Shown here: one piece after another, positions 35,267 through 43,038 of the stretch | Position numbering within the stretch: the stretch's first letter is position 1 | Layout: each line of letters begins with the position of its first letter | Assembly: GCF_963677845.1 (NCBI RefSeq) | Contig: NZ_OY782498.1 | Coordinates: forward strand, 2,797,518 to 2,861,517 | Origin: an uncultured Pseudodesulfovibrio sp. | Lineage (GTDB): Bacteria; Desulfobacterota; Desulfovibrionia; Desulfovibrionales; Desulfovibrionaceae | Direction of reading: 5' to 3' | Length of the DNA stretch: 64,000 nucleotides | Notes under the pieces: generated by a model | What the model was told of the DNA's origin: nothing | Database searches by the model: none | The model's input: only the letters and a program-made list of their open reading frames with translations | Program-made: the position numbers and the translations under genes

Positions 35267-35482
35267 TCATCTACGATGAAAAGCATCTCTCCTGAAAAAG
35301 CAGTAGAAGGTAGCGTCGTCATCACACAAGACGGGGTACCGTTTGCAGAAACGAGCTGTCCAACGGCGCAAGAAAGAATGTTTTTTCAAAAAGTGTGCTG
35401 AAAACGAGTGTTCCATACCCATGAACAATGCGACGAACGCAAAGGGTAAGATCACACCAAAAAAGAATAATTCCAAATACAT
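35267..35482 (-). CDS. small membrane protein of unknown function, 71 aa
   Basis: MYLELFFFGVILPFAFVALF forms one transmembrane helix, followed by a basic, cysteine-containing tail (RFCKRYP, LCDDDATFYCFFRR). A very good GAGGAGGT site lies six bases before the ATG, which is the main reason to accept it as a gene. No family is recognised. It is transcribed toward the rsmI terminator. Confidence 0.6.
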   Translation of the reverse strand: MYLELFFFGVILPFAFVALFMGMEHSFSAHFLKKHSFLRRWTARFCKRYPVLCDDDATFYCFFRRDAFHRR

Positions 35483-35570
35483 AAAAAGTACCTCCTCAAA
35501 TTTCCAACCAAGATTCTATCCCTTTTTCGCGTTGGGTCAATAGCCTTTTCAAATTCTATTTTTCACATAA

Positions 35571-35623
35571 CGAAAAGTGCAGCTTTTCGCTCAACTTGAC
35601 TTATCCTTGTGCCTGTCACACAA
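35571..35623. promoter_or_regulatory. two inverted repeats upstream of bioB
   Basis: CGAAAAG/CTTTTCG (35571-35589) and TTGTG/CACAA (35607-35623) lie 60-115 bases before the bioB start. Either could be an operator, for example for a BirA-type biotin repressor, but neither matches a consensus that I can confirm. Confidence 0.25.
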
Positions 35624-35684
35624 ACAGCGTGCTGGCCGCAGGAAAAACAGTGCGCGGCCAACGATTCCAGCCAAAGGCATCCCT

Positions 35685-36659
35685 ATGAGTTTACACGCCA
35701 TATGCCGCAAAGTCCTTGACGGACACCCCCTTGCGGACTCCGATATTCGATACATCGTTACCCTTCCCTCTGACAGGTTGGGTGAATTGCTGACCTGTGC
35801 CCACACTATCAGAACAGCCCGATTCGGCACACAGGTCAGCCTGTGCGCCATCATTAATGCTAAATCCGGCACATGCTCGGAAGACTGCTCTTTTTGTGCT
35901 CAATCCGGCCATCACGGCGGCAAAAGCCCGGAATATCCTTTACTTCCTGCTGATGAGATCGCCACAGCGGCGGCCTCTGCCCAAAAGAATGGCGTCACCC
36001 GATTCGGCATCGTCGCCAGTGGCAAGTTGGTCGGCGAACGCGACTTGGCCGGATTTACCGAAGCGGTCAGAAAAGTGGCCGCACTCGGCATGGCTCCAGA
36101 CCTCTCTCCGGGCATTTTAAAACCAGCCCAATTAAAAGCATTGAAAAATGCGGGGTTGAAAGGTTATCATCACAATCTGGAAACATCGGCTTCGTTCTTT
36201 CCGCAAATGTGCACAACGCACGAATACGCTGAGGATGTGGCCGCTGTTCAGGCAGGAATCAAGGCCGGACTTTATGTCTGCTCCGGTGGTATTTTCGGCA
36301 TTGGAGAGTCGTGGGACGACCGGGTTGAACTTGCCCTGTTGTTGAATGAACTGGGTGTGCATTCCGTACCGATCAATTTTTTGCACCCCATAACAGGGAC
36401 TCCGCTTGAAAAAAGGAAACCTCTGGCCCCGGAAGAAGCCCTCAAGCTCGTGGCCTTATACAGGTTCCTATTACCGGACCGCGCCCTGCGCATCTGCGGT
36501 GGCCGATTGACCGTGTTTGGAGAAAATCGCAAGGCCGAACTGCTCGGTTCCGGCGTGAACGGTCTGATGGTCGGCGACTATTTGACTGTTAAAGGTGGCA
36601 ACGTGACATCTGACCTTGAGGATATTGACCATGCCGGTTTACAACCGGAAACAGAGTAA
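35685..36659 (+). CDS. bioB: biotin synthase
   Basis: Radical-SAM enzyme that inserts sulfur into dethiobiotin. The cluster motif is CSEDCSFCAQSGHH (CxxxCxxC), with YHHNLETS, CSGGIFGIGESWDDRV and FLHPITGTPLE as further family blocks. About 324 residues from the ATG at 35685, which has AAAGG upstream. It is followed after six bases by the biotin transporter gene bioY, so one unit covers synthesis and uptake. Confidence 0.95.
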   Translation: MSLHAICRKVLDGHPLADSDIRYIVTLPSDRLGELLTCAHTIRTARFGTQVSLCAIINAKSGTCSEDCSFCAQSGHHGGKSPEYPLLPADEIATAAASAQKNGVTRFGIVASGKLVGERDLAGFTEAVRKVAALGMAPDLSPGILKPAQLKALKNAGLKGYHHNLETSASFFPQMCTTHEYAEDVAAVQAGIKAGLYVCSGGIFGIGESWDDRVELALLLNELGVHSVPINFLHPITGTPLEKRKPLAPEEALKLVALYRFLLPDRALRICGGRLTVFGENRKAELLGSGVNGLMVGDYLTVKGGNVTSDLEDIDHAGLQPETE

Positions 36660-36665
36660 TCCGCA

Positions 36666-37217
36666 ATGACGAACGATTCTCTCATGGACCTCCACCAGCT
36701 TGTCTGGACCGCGCTCATGGCCGCACTGATCGGCGCAGGGGCATACCTTGTCGTGCCCATCGGCCCAGTGCCTGTTTCCATGCAGCCCTTTTTTATTTTT
36801 CTAGCCGGATATATACTCGGCCCCAAACGCGGTGTGTTGGCTGTCGGCCTTTATCTGCTGGCCGGAACCATCGGACTGCCAGTGTTTTCCGGCGGCAAAT
36901 CCGGCCTTGGCCATCTGATCGGTCCCACGGGCGGATACCTGTTCGGCTTCGTTATCTCTGCATGGATGTGCGGCATGGCCCGTAAAGCCAGCCCGAACCT
37001 GCATTGGGTCATGGGACTCATCTGGGGATTGGGAGCACTTCTGGCCGTCTATTCCACTGGCGCAGCGTGGCTCAAATTCGCCCTGAATTTAAGCTGGCAT
37101 AAAGCTCTCATGGCGGGCGTGGTTCCATTTATCCCATGGGACGCCATCAAAATTGTGGCCGCCGTAGCCTGTTGCAAGTACCTTATCCGTTTGAACCTTC
37201 TGCCAGGGCAACGATAG
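36666..37217 (+). CDS. bioY: biotin transporter substrate-binding subunit BioY
   Basis: Integral membrane S-component of an ECF-type biotin importer. GPVPVSMQPFFIFLAGYILGPKRG and GPTGGYLFGFVISAWMCG are the family's signature blocks, and about six helices are predicted across 183 residues. No EcfA/EcfT genes are adjacent, so it may use a shared energising module or act alone. It lies directly downstream of bioB. Confidence 0.92.
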   Translation: MTNDSLMDLHQLVWTALMAALIGAGAYLVVPIGPVPVSMQPFFIFLAGYILGPKRGVLAVGLYLLAGTIGLPVFSGGKSGLGHLIGPTGGYLFGFVISAWMCGMARKASPNLHWVMGLIWGLGALLAVYSTGAAWLKFALNLSWHKALMAGVVPFIPWDAIKIVAAVACCKYLIRLNLLPGQR

Positions 37218-37227
37218 CCAATTCATC

Positions 37228-38016
37228 ATGCACGTCAAAGGATTCCCCCTCCATACGGACTCAAAGTCCATGGCCTTTGTACGCAGCTTCATGCGCTGCT
37301 ATCTGGCTGGTGCGGGATTCAACACACGTGGCATGCAAAACATCGGTCTCATGTACGCCATGCAACCGGGACTTACGGCCATTCACTCTGACCCTAAAAA
37401 ACTCCGAGCGGCCCTCAAGCGATATGTCCGACATTATCAATCCCATCCTTTCTGGACGCCATGCCTTGTCGGCATCTTGCTCAACGTGGAACAAGCCATT
37501 GCCACTGACCATTTTCCACCCAAAATGCTGGCAAAGGTCAAAGATACGACATCGTATTCCCTATCCGCCATCGGAGACTCGGTTTTCGCCGGAAGCTTGC
37601 TGATTTTCTGGGCAATGTTGTCCATCTGCTTGTTGCTCAGTGGTTACTCTCACCTTGCTTTTGCCATTGGACTGTTGTTCCTCGCGGCATTACAGGCATT
37701 CCGCATCTATACGTTCACCTGCGGAGTACGTCAGGGATTTAAATTTCTGAAACAACTCAAACAATGGGATCTGATCAACTGGGGACGTCGAGTCAAATAC
37801 GCCAATGCAGCGTTGCTTCTCTGGCTTTGGACGCTCATCTGGCCACGCCCCTATCAATGGTGGGAACTTTTGCTTGGCGTCAGTGCATTACTTCTGTTTG
37901 GCCGTTTTGTACGAACGGGATTAGTGTCCCGCGTACTGGCCGTGGCCGTCTTTGTCGGCCTCGTCGATCTTTTCACTTGGATCAACGAAACAGGCTGGAC
38001 TGGATTTGCCTTGTGA
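37228..38016 (+). CDS. PTS mannose-family EIID component
   Basis: Membrane subunit of a mannose/fructose/sorbose-class phosphotransferase system. FVRSFMRCYLAGAGFNTRGMQNIGLMYAM and the later hydrophobic helices (FAGSLLIFWAMLSICLLL onward) match EIID. The usual partners EIIA, EIIB and EIIC are not next to it; HPr and EI follow instead. The start at 37228 lacks a clear ribosome-binding site, and an ATG at 37270 (MAFVRSF) is possible. A regulatory role for a partial PTS is possible but unproven. Confidence 0.82.
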   Translation: MHVKGFPLHTDSKSMAFVRSFMRCYLAGAGFNTRGMQNIGLMYAMQPGLTAIHSDPKKLRAALKRYVRHYQSHPFWTPCLVGILLNVEQAIATDHFPPKMLAKVKDTTSYSLSAIGDSVFAGSLLIFWAMLSICLLLSGYSHLAFAIGLLFLAALQAFRIYTFTCGVRQGFKFLKQLKQWDLINWGRRVKYANAALLLWLWTLIWPRPYQWWELLLGVSALLLFGRFVRTGLVSRVLAVAVFVGLVDLFTWINETGWTGFAL

Positions 38017-38065
38017 TTTTCCTTTCAATCAGACATAAAAAAGGTTTGAATAGGTAGGTATATAT

Positions 38066-38368
38066 ATGACGGACGAAACCACAACAGACTCGGCCACAGG
38101 AGATTTTATCTCCCGGCAAGTAATTGTCGCCAGTGAAAACGGACTCCATGCCCGTCCCGCTGGTCGTCTTGCCCAAGAGGCACAGTCCTTTGAATCCGCT
38201 ATCACATTGGTCCATCAGGACCAGGAAGCGGATGCCAAGTCCATTCTCGACATCCTCACCCTTGCCGCCGAACCGGGCCACGTGCTCGAACTACGAGCAG
38301 CAGGAGCAGATGCCGAAGAGGCGCTCACGCGGCTCGAACAACTGTTCAAAAACAAATTCGAGGGATAA
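38066..38368 (+). CDS. ptsH: HPr phosphocarrier protein
   Basis: Carries phosphate from EI to EIIA proteins. The active-site histidine lies in ENGLHARPAGRLAQEA (H28), and the region AKSILDILTLAAEPG matches the HPr serine loop (S59). The N-terminus is about ten residues longer than in E. coli HPr. It ends directly against the EI gene, so they are co-translated. Confidence 0.92.
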   Translation: MTDETTTDSATGDFISRQVIVASENGLHARPAGRLAQEAQSFESAITLVHQDQEADAKSILDILTLAAEPGHVLELRAAGADAEEALTRLEQLFKNKFEG

Positions 38369-40153
38369 ATGGCTGGCGCGATTATCACAGGCATACCGGT
38401 TGCCACAGGCATAGCGATTGGCAAGGCCTATTTCGTCAACCGGAACCACATGGCACACCTGCCCCGGCAGACAGTGGCAGCGGCTTTGGTGCCTGATGAA
38501 ATCATCCGTCTCAAGGACGCTTTCACCACAGTCGAAAACGAACTGACTGTTATCCGTGAGCAGGTTCCTGAGGAACTGAAGAGTCACGGGTCTCTTATCG
38601 ACACTCATCTGATGATGCTCAAGGACCCCAAGCTCTCCAGCACAGCCGAAGGGTACATTAAATCACTCGGACTGAACGCGGCTTGGGCACTCGAAAAAGC
38701 CGTGGCCGACCAGGAAGCGGCATTCGGAGCCATCCATGACCAATATATTCGCGAACGCATGCAGGACGTGCGTGTGGTGGCCGACAGAGTTCAGACCAAA
38801 CTTATGGGTGTTGAAACCGACCTGACCGCCATCTCTGGTCGTGCCATCATCATGGCCCATGACCTGACACCTGCCGACACCGTCGAGCTGCAGGTCGACA
38901 AAATCATGGCATTTGCCACTGTCCGCGGCGGCAAGACCTCGCATACCGGCATCATGGCCCGCTCCTTGGCTATCCCCGCTCTGGTGGGTGTGGACAAGCT
39001 TGAAGACTCAGTACGTGACGGCGATCTGGTCATCATCGATGGATTGGCTGGGAAAATCATCGTCAATCCCACCGAATCGGAACTCGAAGATTACACCGAA
39101 CGGGCCGCCAAATTCGAAACGTACTCCCGCAAGATCAAACGCCAATGCCATCTCCCGGCAGAAACCTTTGACGGTTCGCGCGTTCAGGTACTGTCCAACA
39201 TCGAATTGGTGGAGGAAGTGGCCGCGGTTCTGGACAACGGCGGCGAGGGTGTCGGTCTGTACCGCACGGAATACGCCTATCTGAACAGGACAGAACTGCC
39301 CACGGAAGAAGAGTTAACCGAGAAATATATCGACCTCGCTTCCATCATGTATCCACGAAAGGTAGTCTTCCGTACACTGGACCTTGGATCTGACAAATTT
39401 ATCGCTTCTTTCGGTGAACTGAACGAAGCAAATCCGGCCATGGGACTGCGTGCCATCCGTTTCTGCCTCAAAAATCCACAGCTGTTCAAGACCCAGCTTC
39501 GGGCCATCCTGCGGGCTTCGGCCTACGGTAACGTTTCCATGATGTTCCCCATGATTTCAGGGGTCAAGGAAGTGCGTCAGGCCAAGGCATGGCTTGCTCA
39601 GGCCAAGGCGGAACTGCGCCGTGAAGGTCTCGACTACAACCCGAATATGCCCGTAGGCACCATGATTGAGTTGCCAGCAGCCGTCATGATCGCCGACTTC
39701 CTGGCGCACGAGGTCGATTTCTTTTCCATCGGTACCAATGACCTCATTCAGTACTCTATCGGCGTGGACAGAACAAACCGGCATGTATCCTACCTGTACC
39801 AGCCGCTCCATCCCGCCACTCTGCGCGCCATCAAATTGGTAGTTGACGCGGCCCATCAGGCCGGCATAGAAGTGTCGCTCTGTGGCGAAGTGGCGTCCGA
39901 TCCGTTCTGCGTACCCATTCTACTCGGCATGGGCATCGACTCCATTTCAATGACCCCACAGGCCATTCCCGGCATCAAGCGGATTATCCGGCAAATCAAC
40001 ATGCACGATTGCCGAATTCTCCTTAAAGACGTGCTGGAATGCCGCACTGTCAGCCGCATTAATAATCTGGTAATGGACAATGTTTTCAAACACTTCCCAG
40101 AAGAAGTATCCTTTTTCTCGTCCCTACTGGAAAACGACGAGCTGCCTTCCTAG
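38369..40153 (+). CDS. ptsI: phosphoenolpyruvate-protein phosphotransferase (PTS enzyme I)
   Basis: Transfers phosphate from PEP to HPr. The phospho-histidine lies in GGKTSHTGIMARSLAIPALVG (about H192). The PEP-binding C-terminal domain has EGVGLYRTEYAYLNR, MGLRAIRFCL, FFSIGTNDLIQYSIGVDR and the cysteine block VSLCGEVASDP. Length 594 is normal. It follows ptsH with no gap and precedes smpB by nine bases. Confidence 0.96.
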   Translation: MAGAIITGIPVATGIAIGKAYFVNRNHMAHLPRQTVAAALVPDEIIRLKDAFTTVENELTVIREQVPEELKSHGSLIDTHLMMLKDPKLSSTAEGYIKSLGLNAAWALEKAVADQEAAFGAIHDQYIRERMQDVRVVADRVQTKLMGVETDLTAISGRAIIMAHDLTPADTVELQVDKIMAFATVRGGKTSHTGIMARSLAIPALVGVDKLEDSVRDGDLVIIDGLAGKIIVNPTESELEDYTERAAKFETYSRKIKRQCHLPAETFDGSRVQVLSNIELVEEVAAVLDNGGEGVGLYRTEYAYLNRTELPTEEELTEKYIDLASIMYPRKVVFRTLDLGSDKFIASFGELNEANPAMGLRAIRFCLKNPQLFKTQLRAILRASAYGNVSMMFPMISGVKEVRQAKAWLAQAKAELRREGLDYNPNMPVGTMIELPAAVMIADFLAHEVDFFSIGTNDLIQYSIGVDRTNRHVSYLYQPLHPATLRAIKLVVDAAHQAGIEVSLCGEVASDPFCVPILLGMGIDSISMTPQAIPGIKRIIRQINMHDCRILLKDVLECRTVSRINNLVMDNVFKHFPEEVSFFSSLLENDELPS

Positions 40154-40162
40154 GCGAATCAC

Positions 40163-40642
40163 ATGGCAAAAAAGAACAAAAGAAAAGTATCAGCAAATAC
40201 CATTGGCACCAACAAGCAGGCCCGTCGGTTATACGAGATCCTCGAAACTTTCGAGGCTGGCATCTCTCTGGTTGGAAGTGAAGTCAAATCATTGCGTGCC
40301 GGGCAGGTTTCGTTCAAGGACGGCTACGTCCAATTCCGTGACGCCTCCGCCTATCTGATAGGCGTGCACATCGCGCCCTATGACAAGACCGGTGTATATG
40401 ATCAGCACGACCCGGAACGTCCTCGCCAGTTGTTGCTGCACAAGCAGGAAATAGCCATGCTCAAGGCCAAGACTGAGCAAAAAGGACTCTCCGTAATTCC
40501 CATGAAGATGTATTTCAGTCGCGGCAAGGTCAAAGTGCAGATTGGTCTGGGCCGAGGCAAAAACGTCCATTCCAAGAAGCAGGATCTCAAGGACCGCGAT
40601 ATTTCCCGCGACACAGCCCGCCAGTTGGCAGCGTACAAGTAG
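40163..40642 (+). CDS. smpB: SsrA-binding protein SmpB
   Basis: Binds tmRNA for trans-translation rescue of stalled ribosomes. [45 protein letters not shown] and [16 protein letters not shown] are conserved, and the basic tail [19 protein letters not shown] is typical. Length 159 is normal. It closes the PTS transcript and is followed by copies of a dispersed element and a terminator. Confidence 0.97.
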   Translation: MAKKNKRKVSANTIGTNKQARRLYEILETFEAGISLVGSEVKSLRAGQVSFKDGYVQFRDASAYLIGVHIAPYDKTGVYDQHDPERPRQLLLHKQEIAMLKAKTEQKGLSVIPMKMYFSRGKVKVQIGLGRGKNVHSKKQDLKDRDISRDTARQLAAYK

Positions 40643-40680
40643 GAAAGATTGTGAAGCCGCCTTTGGCGGAATTATTTGAT

Positions 40681-40743
40681 GATTTCGTCTCCGACGGCTT
40701 AAGGCCGAGGGCCTTAAGAATCCCATGTCGCCTTCGGCGAAGG
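40681..40743 (+). repeat. dispersed hairpin element, copy A
   Basis: Three successive hairpins: CGTCTCCGACGG, TTAAGGCC/GGCCTTAA, and TCGCCTTCGGCGA, joined by GATTTC before and GAATCCCATG between. The layout equals copies B and C although stem sequences differ. Confidence 0.7.
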
Positions 40744-40768
40744 GTTGTCATCTAACCGATCAAAAGAG

Positions 40769-40797
40769 CCTCGATAGCATTATACTATCGAGGTTTT
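40769..40797 (+). terminator. intrinsic terminator after smpB
   Basis: CCTCGATAG and CTATCGAGG form a perfect 9-base stem with a 7-base loop and TTTTCT. It lies between copies A and B of the dispersed element. Confidence 0.88.
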
Positions 40798-40810
40798 CTA
40801 ATTATCAAAA

Positions 40811-40886
40811 ACCTCGCCGAAGGCGACACAAAAAGTTTAGGAGATTCTTAAGAACCCTTTTCAAAGGGTTCTTAAGCCGCCGGAGG
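40811..40886 (-). repeat. dispersed hairpin element, copy B (inverted)
   Basis: Read on the minus strand: CCTCCGGCGG, then TTAAGAACCCTTT/AAAGGGTTCTTAA, GAATCTCC, and TCGCCTTCGGCGA. Its first bases provide the last codons and stop of the membrane protein gene at 40872. Confidence 0.7.
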
Positions 40887-41513
40887 CATCTTCCTCTTCT
40901 TCCCCAACAACTTCACACGAACAGGCCGCGGCCTTCTTTTCGCACCAACACCGACAGACCGACCAACATGACTGGGCGCAGGTGTTGTTGCACTCTCCAA
41001 TCTTAAATTGGTCGCCTGACTTGAAACTGATTGAATCACCTGCGGGACAAATCGTTCGGAAAAGCCCGCTACAAAAGTCCAAAACATCAATTTTGCCATG
41101 TCAGGAGCACTTTCGGGATATGATTCCCGCACATAGCTGACCAGATCGTAATCGCGAAGCCCAATGAAAGGAGGGAGACAGAATTTGGGAAAAATCGCAA
41201 TACTGAGAATCTCAGTCATAAAAAGTACATAAAGAACCAACGCAAATATGCCACCGAAAAGCGGTATGATAAAAACCGACGTCCAAGACTCCGACAACAG
41301 ACATAGCTCTTCATCACTGATACCCTGCAATCGTTGTTGGATGCTCACAAAGCCACCGATAACACCACAACCGAAAGCAAGAGGCGTTAAGAGCACTATG
41401 TGATCAGACCACATTGCAGCCCCGAGCGTCGCAACCGGCAAAGCCAACGCCAATCCCGTCGCAACGACAAGTACTTTAGACACAGTGACTATTCTTTTCT
41501 GACGATCGTTCAT
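40872..41513 (-). CDS. membrane protein of unknown function with basic C-terminus, 213 aa
   Basis: About four transmembrane helices in the first 140 residues (VLVVATGLALALPVATLGAAM, TPLAFGCGVIGGFVS, VFIIPLFGGIFALVLYVLF and one later), then a soluble part and a basic tail (GAKRRPRPVRVKLLGKKRKM). The final residues PPAA and the stop codon are encoded by a dispersed hairpin element. The ATG at 41513 (MNDRQKR) follows GGGAGG; an ATG 87 bases earlier has no such site. No family is recognised. Confidence 0.65.
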   Translation of the reverse strand: MNDRQKRIVTVSKVLVVATGLALALPVATLGAAMWSDHIVLLTPLAFGCGVIGGFVSIQQRLQGISDEELCLLSESWTSVFIIPLFGGIFALVLYVLFMTEILSIAIFPKFCLPPFIGLRDYDLVSYVRESYPESAPDMAKLMFWTFVAGFSERFVPQVIQSVSSQATNLRLESATTPAPSHVGRSVGVGAKRRPRPVRVKLLGKKRKMPPAA

Positions 41514-41655
41514 CGCCCCTCCCTGTCTCTGACCCAAGATTTCACCGCATATATAGAACGCAGTATACCATGCCATACAGCTCGAAACAACGAGCAGCAT
41601 GGCAAATATAACACGCTTAAAAAGTCGATGAAGAAAGTGAAAGGAAAAAGCCGGT

Positions 41656-42297
41656 TTAAAACAGGCTGGCTTGCTCTTGAATTTTTTGCTCGGGCTTCAC
41701 GCCCCGGAAGGTCAGACGATGCTGTCGGCACGGACCGAGTTTCTGAATAGCGGCCATATGGTCTTTGGTGCCATATCCCATATGCTTGGAGATGCCATAG
41801 CCCGGATACCGTTTGGCAAGCTTGACCATCAGCCGATCACGAAAGGTTTTTGCCATAATGGATGCAGCCGAGATGGCCGGAATCTTGCCATCACCCTTGA
41901 TGACGTATTCCTGCGGGATATCGCACTGCAAGGCATAGGGAGGAATAGTCTTGTTACCGTCAATCTGAAGGAATTTTGGCTCGGCTTTCATACCACGCAC
42001 GGCACGTCCCATGGCCTGAAAGGTCGCCTGTAAAATATTGATATCGTCGATTTCCGGCGCCCATGCCACACCCACAGCCCAAGCCACGGCCTGTTCGCGA
42101 ATGAGATCATATAGCACTTCGCGCTTGGCGGCTGTAAGCTGTTTGGAGTCCGTCATTCCTGGCAGGTCATACTCCGCAGGCAGAATACACGCCCCAGCCA
42201 CGACAGGACCAGCCAAACAACCTCGTCCAGCCTCATCCACACCCGCAATCTCGGTAGCGGTAAATCCATCAACAGAAAACAACGTCACCTGACTCAT
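41656..42297 (-). CDS. rnhB: ribonuclease HII
   Basis: Removes RNA from RNA-DNA hybrids and misincorporated ribonucleotides. [23 protein letters not shown] carries the DEG motif; [24 protein letters not shown] and [20 protein letters not shown] complete the type II signature. Length 213 is normal. GGAGG precedes the start. It is the last gene of the ffh-rpsP-khpA-rimM-trmD-rplS cluster, although a terminator and a repeat separate it from rplS. Confidence 0.95.
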   Translation of the reverse strand: MSQVTLFSVDGFTATEIAGVDEAGRGCLAGPVVAGACILPAEYDLPGMTDSKQLTAAKREVLYDLIREQAVAWAVGVAWAPEIDDINILQATFQAMGRAVRGMKAEPKFLQIDGNKTIPPYALQCDIPQEYVIKGDGKIPAISAASIMAKTFRDRLMVKLAKRYPGYGISKHMGYGTKDHMAAIQKLGPCRQHRLTFRGVKPEQKIQEQASLF

Positions 42298-42384
42298 GAA
42301 ATCCTCCGCGCCATTTGTGCCTCAAAGCAGACGTTGCGGCAACTGAAAATCAAAGGGGAAGCCGCTCACGCGGCATTGTCAGGT

Positions 42385-42447
42385 GATTTCGCCTCCGGCG
42401 GCCAAAGGGCTAGACCCTTTGGAATCCCCTTGTCGCCTTTGGCGAAG
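42385..42447 (+). repeat. dispersed hairpin element, copy C
   Basis: GATTTC, CGCCTCCGGCGG, CCAAAGGG/CCCTTTGG, GAATCCCCTTG, then TCGCCTTTGGCGA. It has the same order of parts as copies A and B and lies between rplS and rnhB. Confidence 0.7.
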
Positions 42448-42498
42448 TTTCACTATGAAACCAAATAAAACAGGATTGCGGAATCTCAAACCACGAAA

Positions 42499-42526
42499 GC
42501 CCGGAGTGTCAAAAGACACTCCGGGC
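42499..42526 (-). terminator. hairpin after rplS
   Basis: GCCCGGAGTGTC and GACACTCCGGGC form a perfect 12-base stem with an AAAA loop; the T-run after it is short (CTTTCG). Confidence 0.6.
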
Positions 42527-42599
42527 ATATATATCGCAACAAAATCACGATAATTTTTGGAGAAGTGGGTGGTATGTGCCGACGAAAGAAATTTCAGGA

Positions 42600-42646
42600 C
42601 CGCCGCGTATTCCCATACGCAAGGGTCTGTAATTTCCGAACGGCGG
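42600..42646 (-). other. nested stems in the rplS 3' region
   Basis: CCGCCG/CGGCGG enclose GCGTAT/ATACGC with loop TCCC. A possible RNA structure in the rplS 3' end, before the hairpin terminator. Confidence 0.35.
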
Positions 42647-42670
42647 TGCAGACGCCCGCTTATCCGAAAA

Positions 42671-43021
42671 TTATTCCCAGATCTGTTTGGACTTGATGCG
42701 TGCAGCCTTACCGCGCAGGTTACGCAGGTAGTAAATACGGCTACGACGAACTTTACCCTCGGAGACCACTTCGACACGGTCGATGAAGGGGGAGTTCATG
42801 GGGAACACACGCTCGACACCGATACCATCGGAAATCTTACGAACGGTGAAGGTAGCGTTGGTGGTACCGCGACGACGACGAAGAACTGCACCCTGGAAAA
42901 CCTGGATACGTTCTTTCTCACCCTCGATGATACGGTAGTGAACCTTGACGGTGTCACCGGCCTTAAAAGCGGGCATATCCAAACGAATGTGTTCGGCTTC
43001 AATTTTCTTGATGATGTCCAT
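42671..43021 (-). CDS. rplS: 50S ribosomal protein L19
   Basis: Sits at the 30S-50S interface. [28 protein letters not shown], then [28 protein letters not shown] and [19 protein letters not shown], covers the whole L19 signature in 116 residues. GGAGAT lies before the ATG. It follows trmD by 17 bases in the ribosomal operon. Confidence 0.98.
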   Translation of the reverse strand: MDIIKKIEAEHIRLDMPAFKAGDTVKVHYRIIEGEKERIQVFQGAVLRRRRGTTNATFTVRKISDGIGVERVFPMNSPFIDRVEVVSEGKVRRSRIYYLRNLRGKAARIKSKQIWE

Positions 43022-43038
43022 GATAATCTCCTAAATTC

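Noticed and set aside
42379..42777. 132-residue open frame covering repeat copy C and the rplS end
   Set aside because: It is made of the repeat, a terminator and the rplS antisense; no credible protein.
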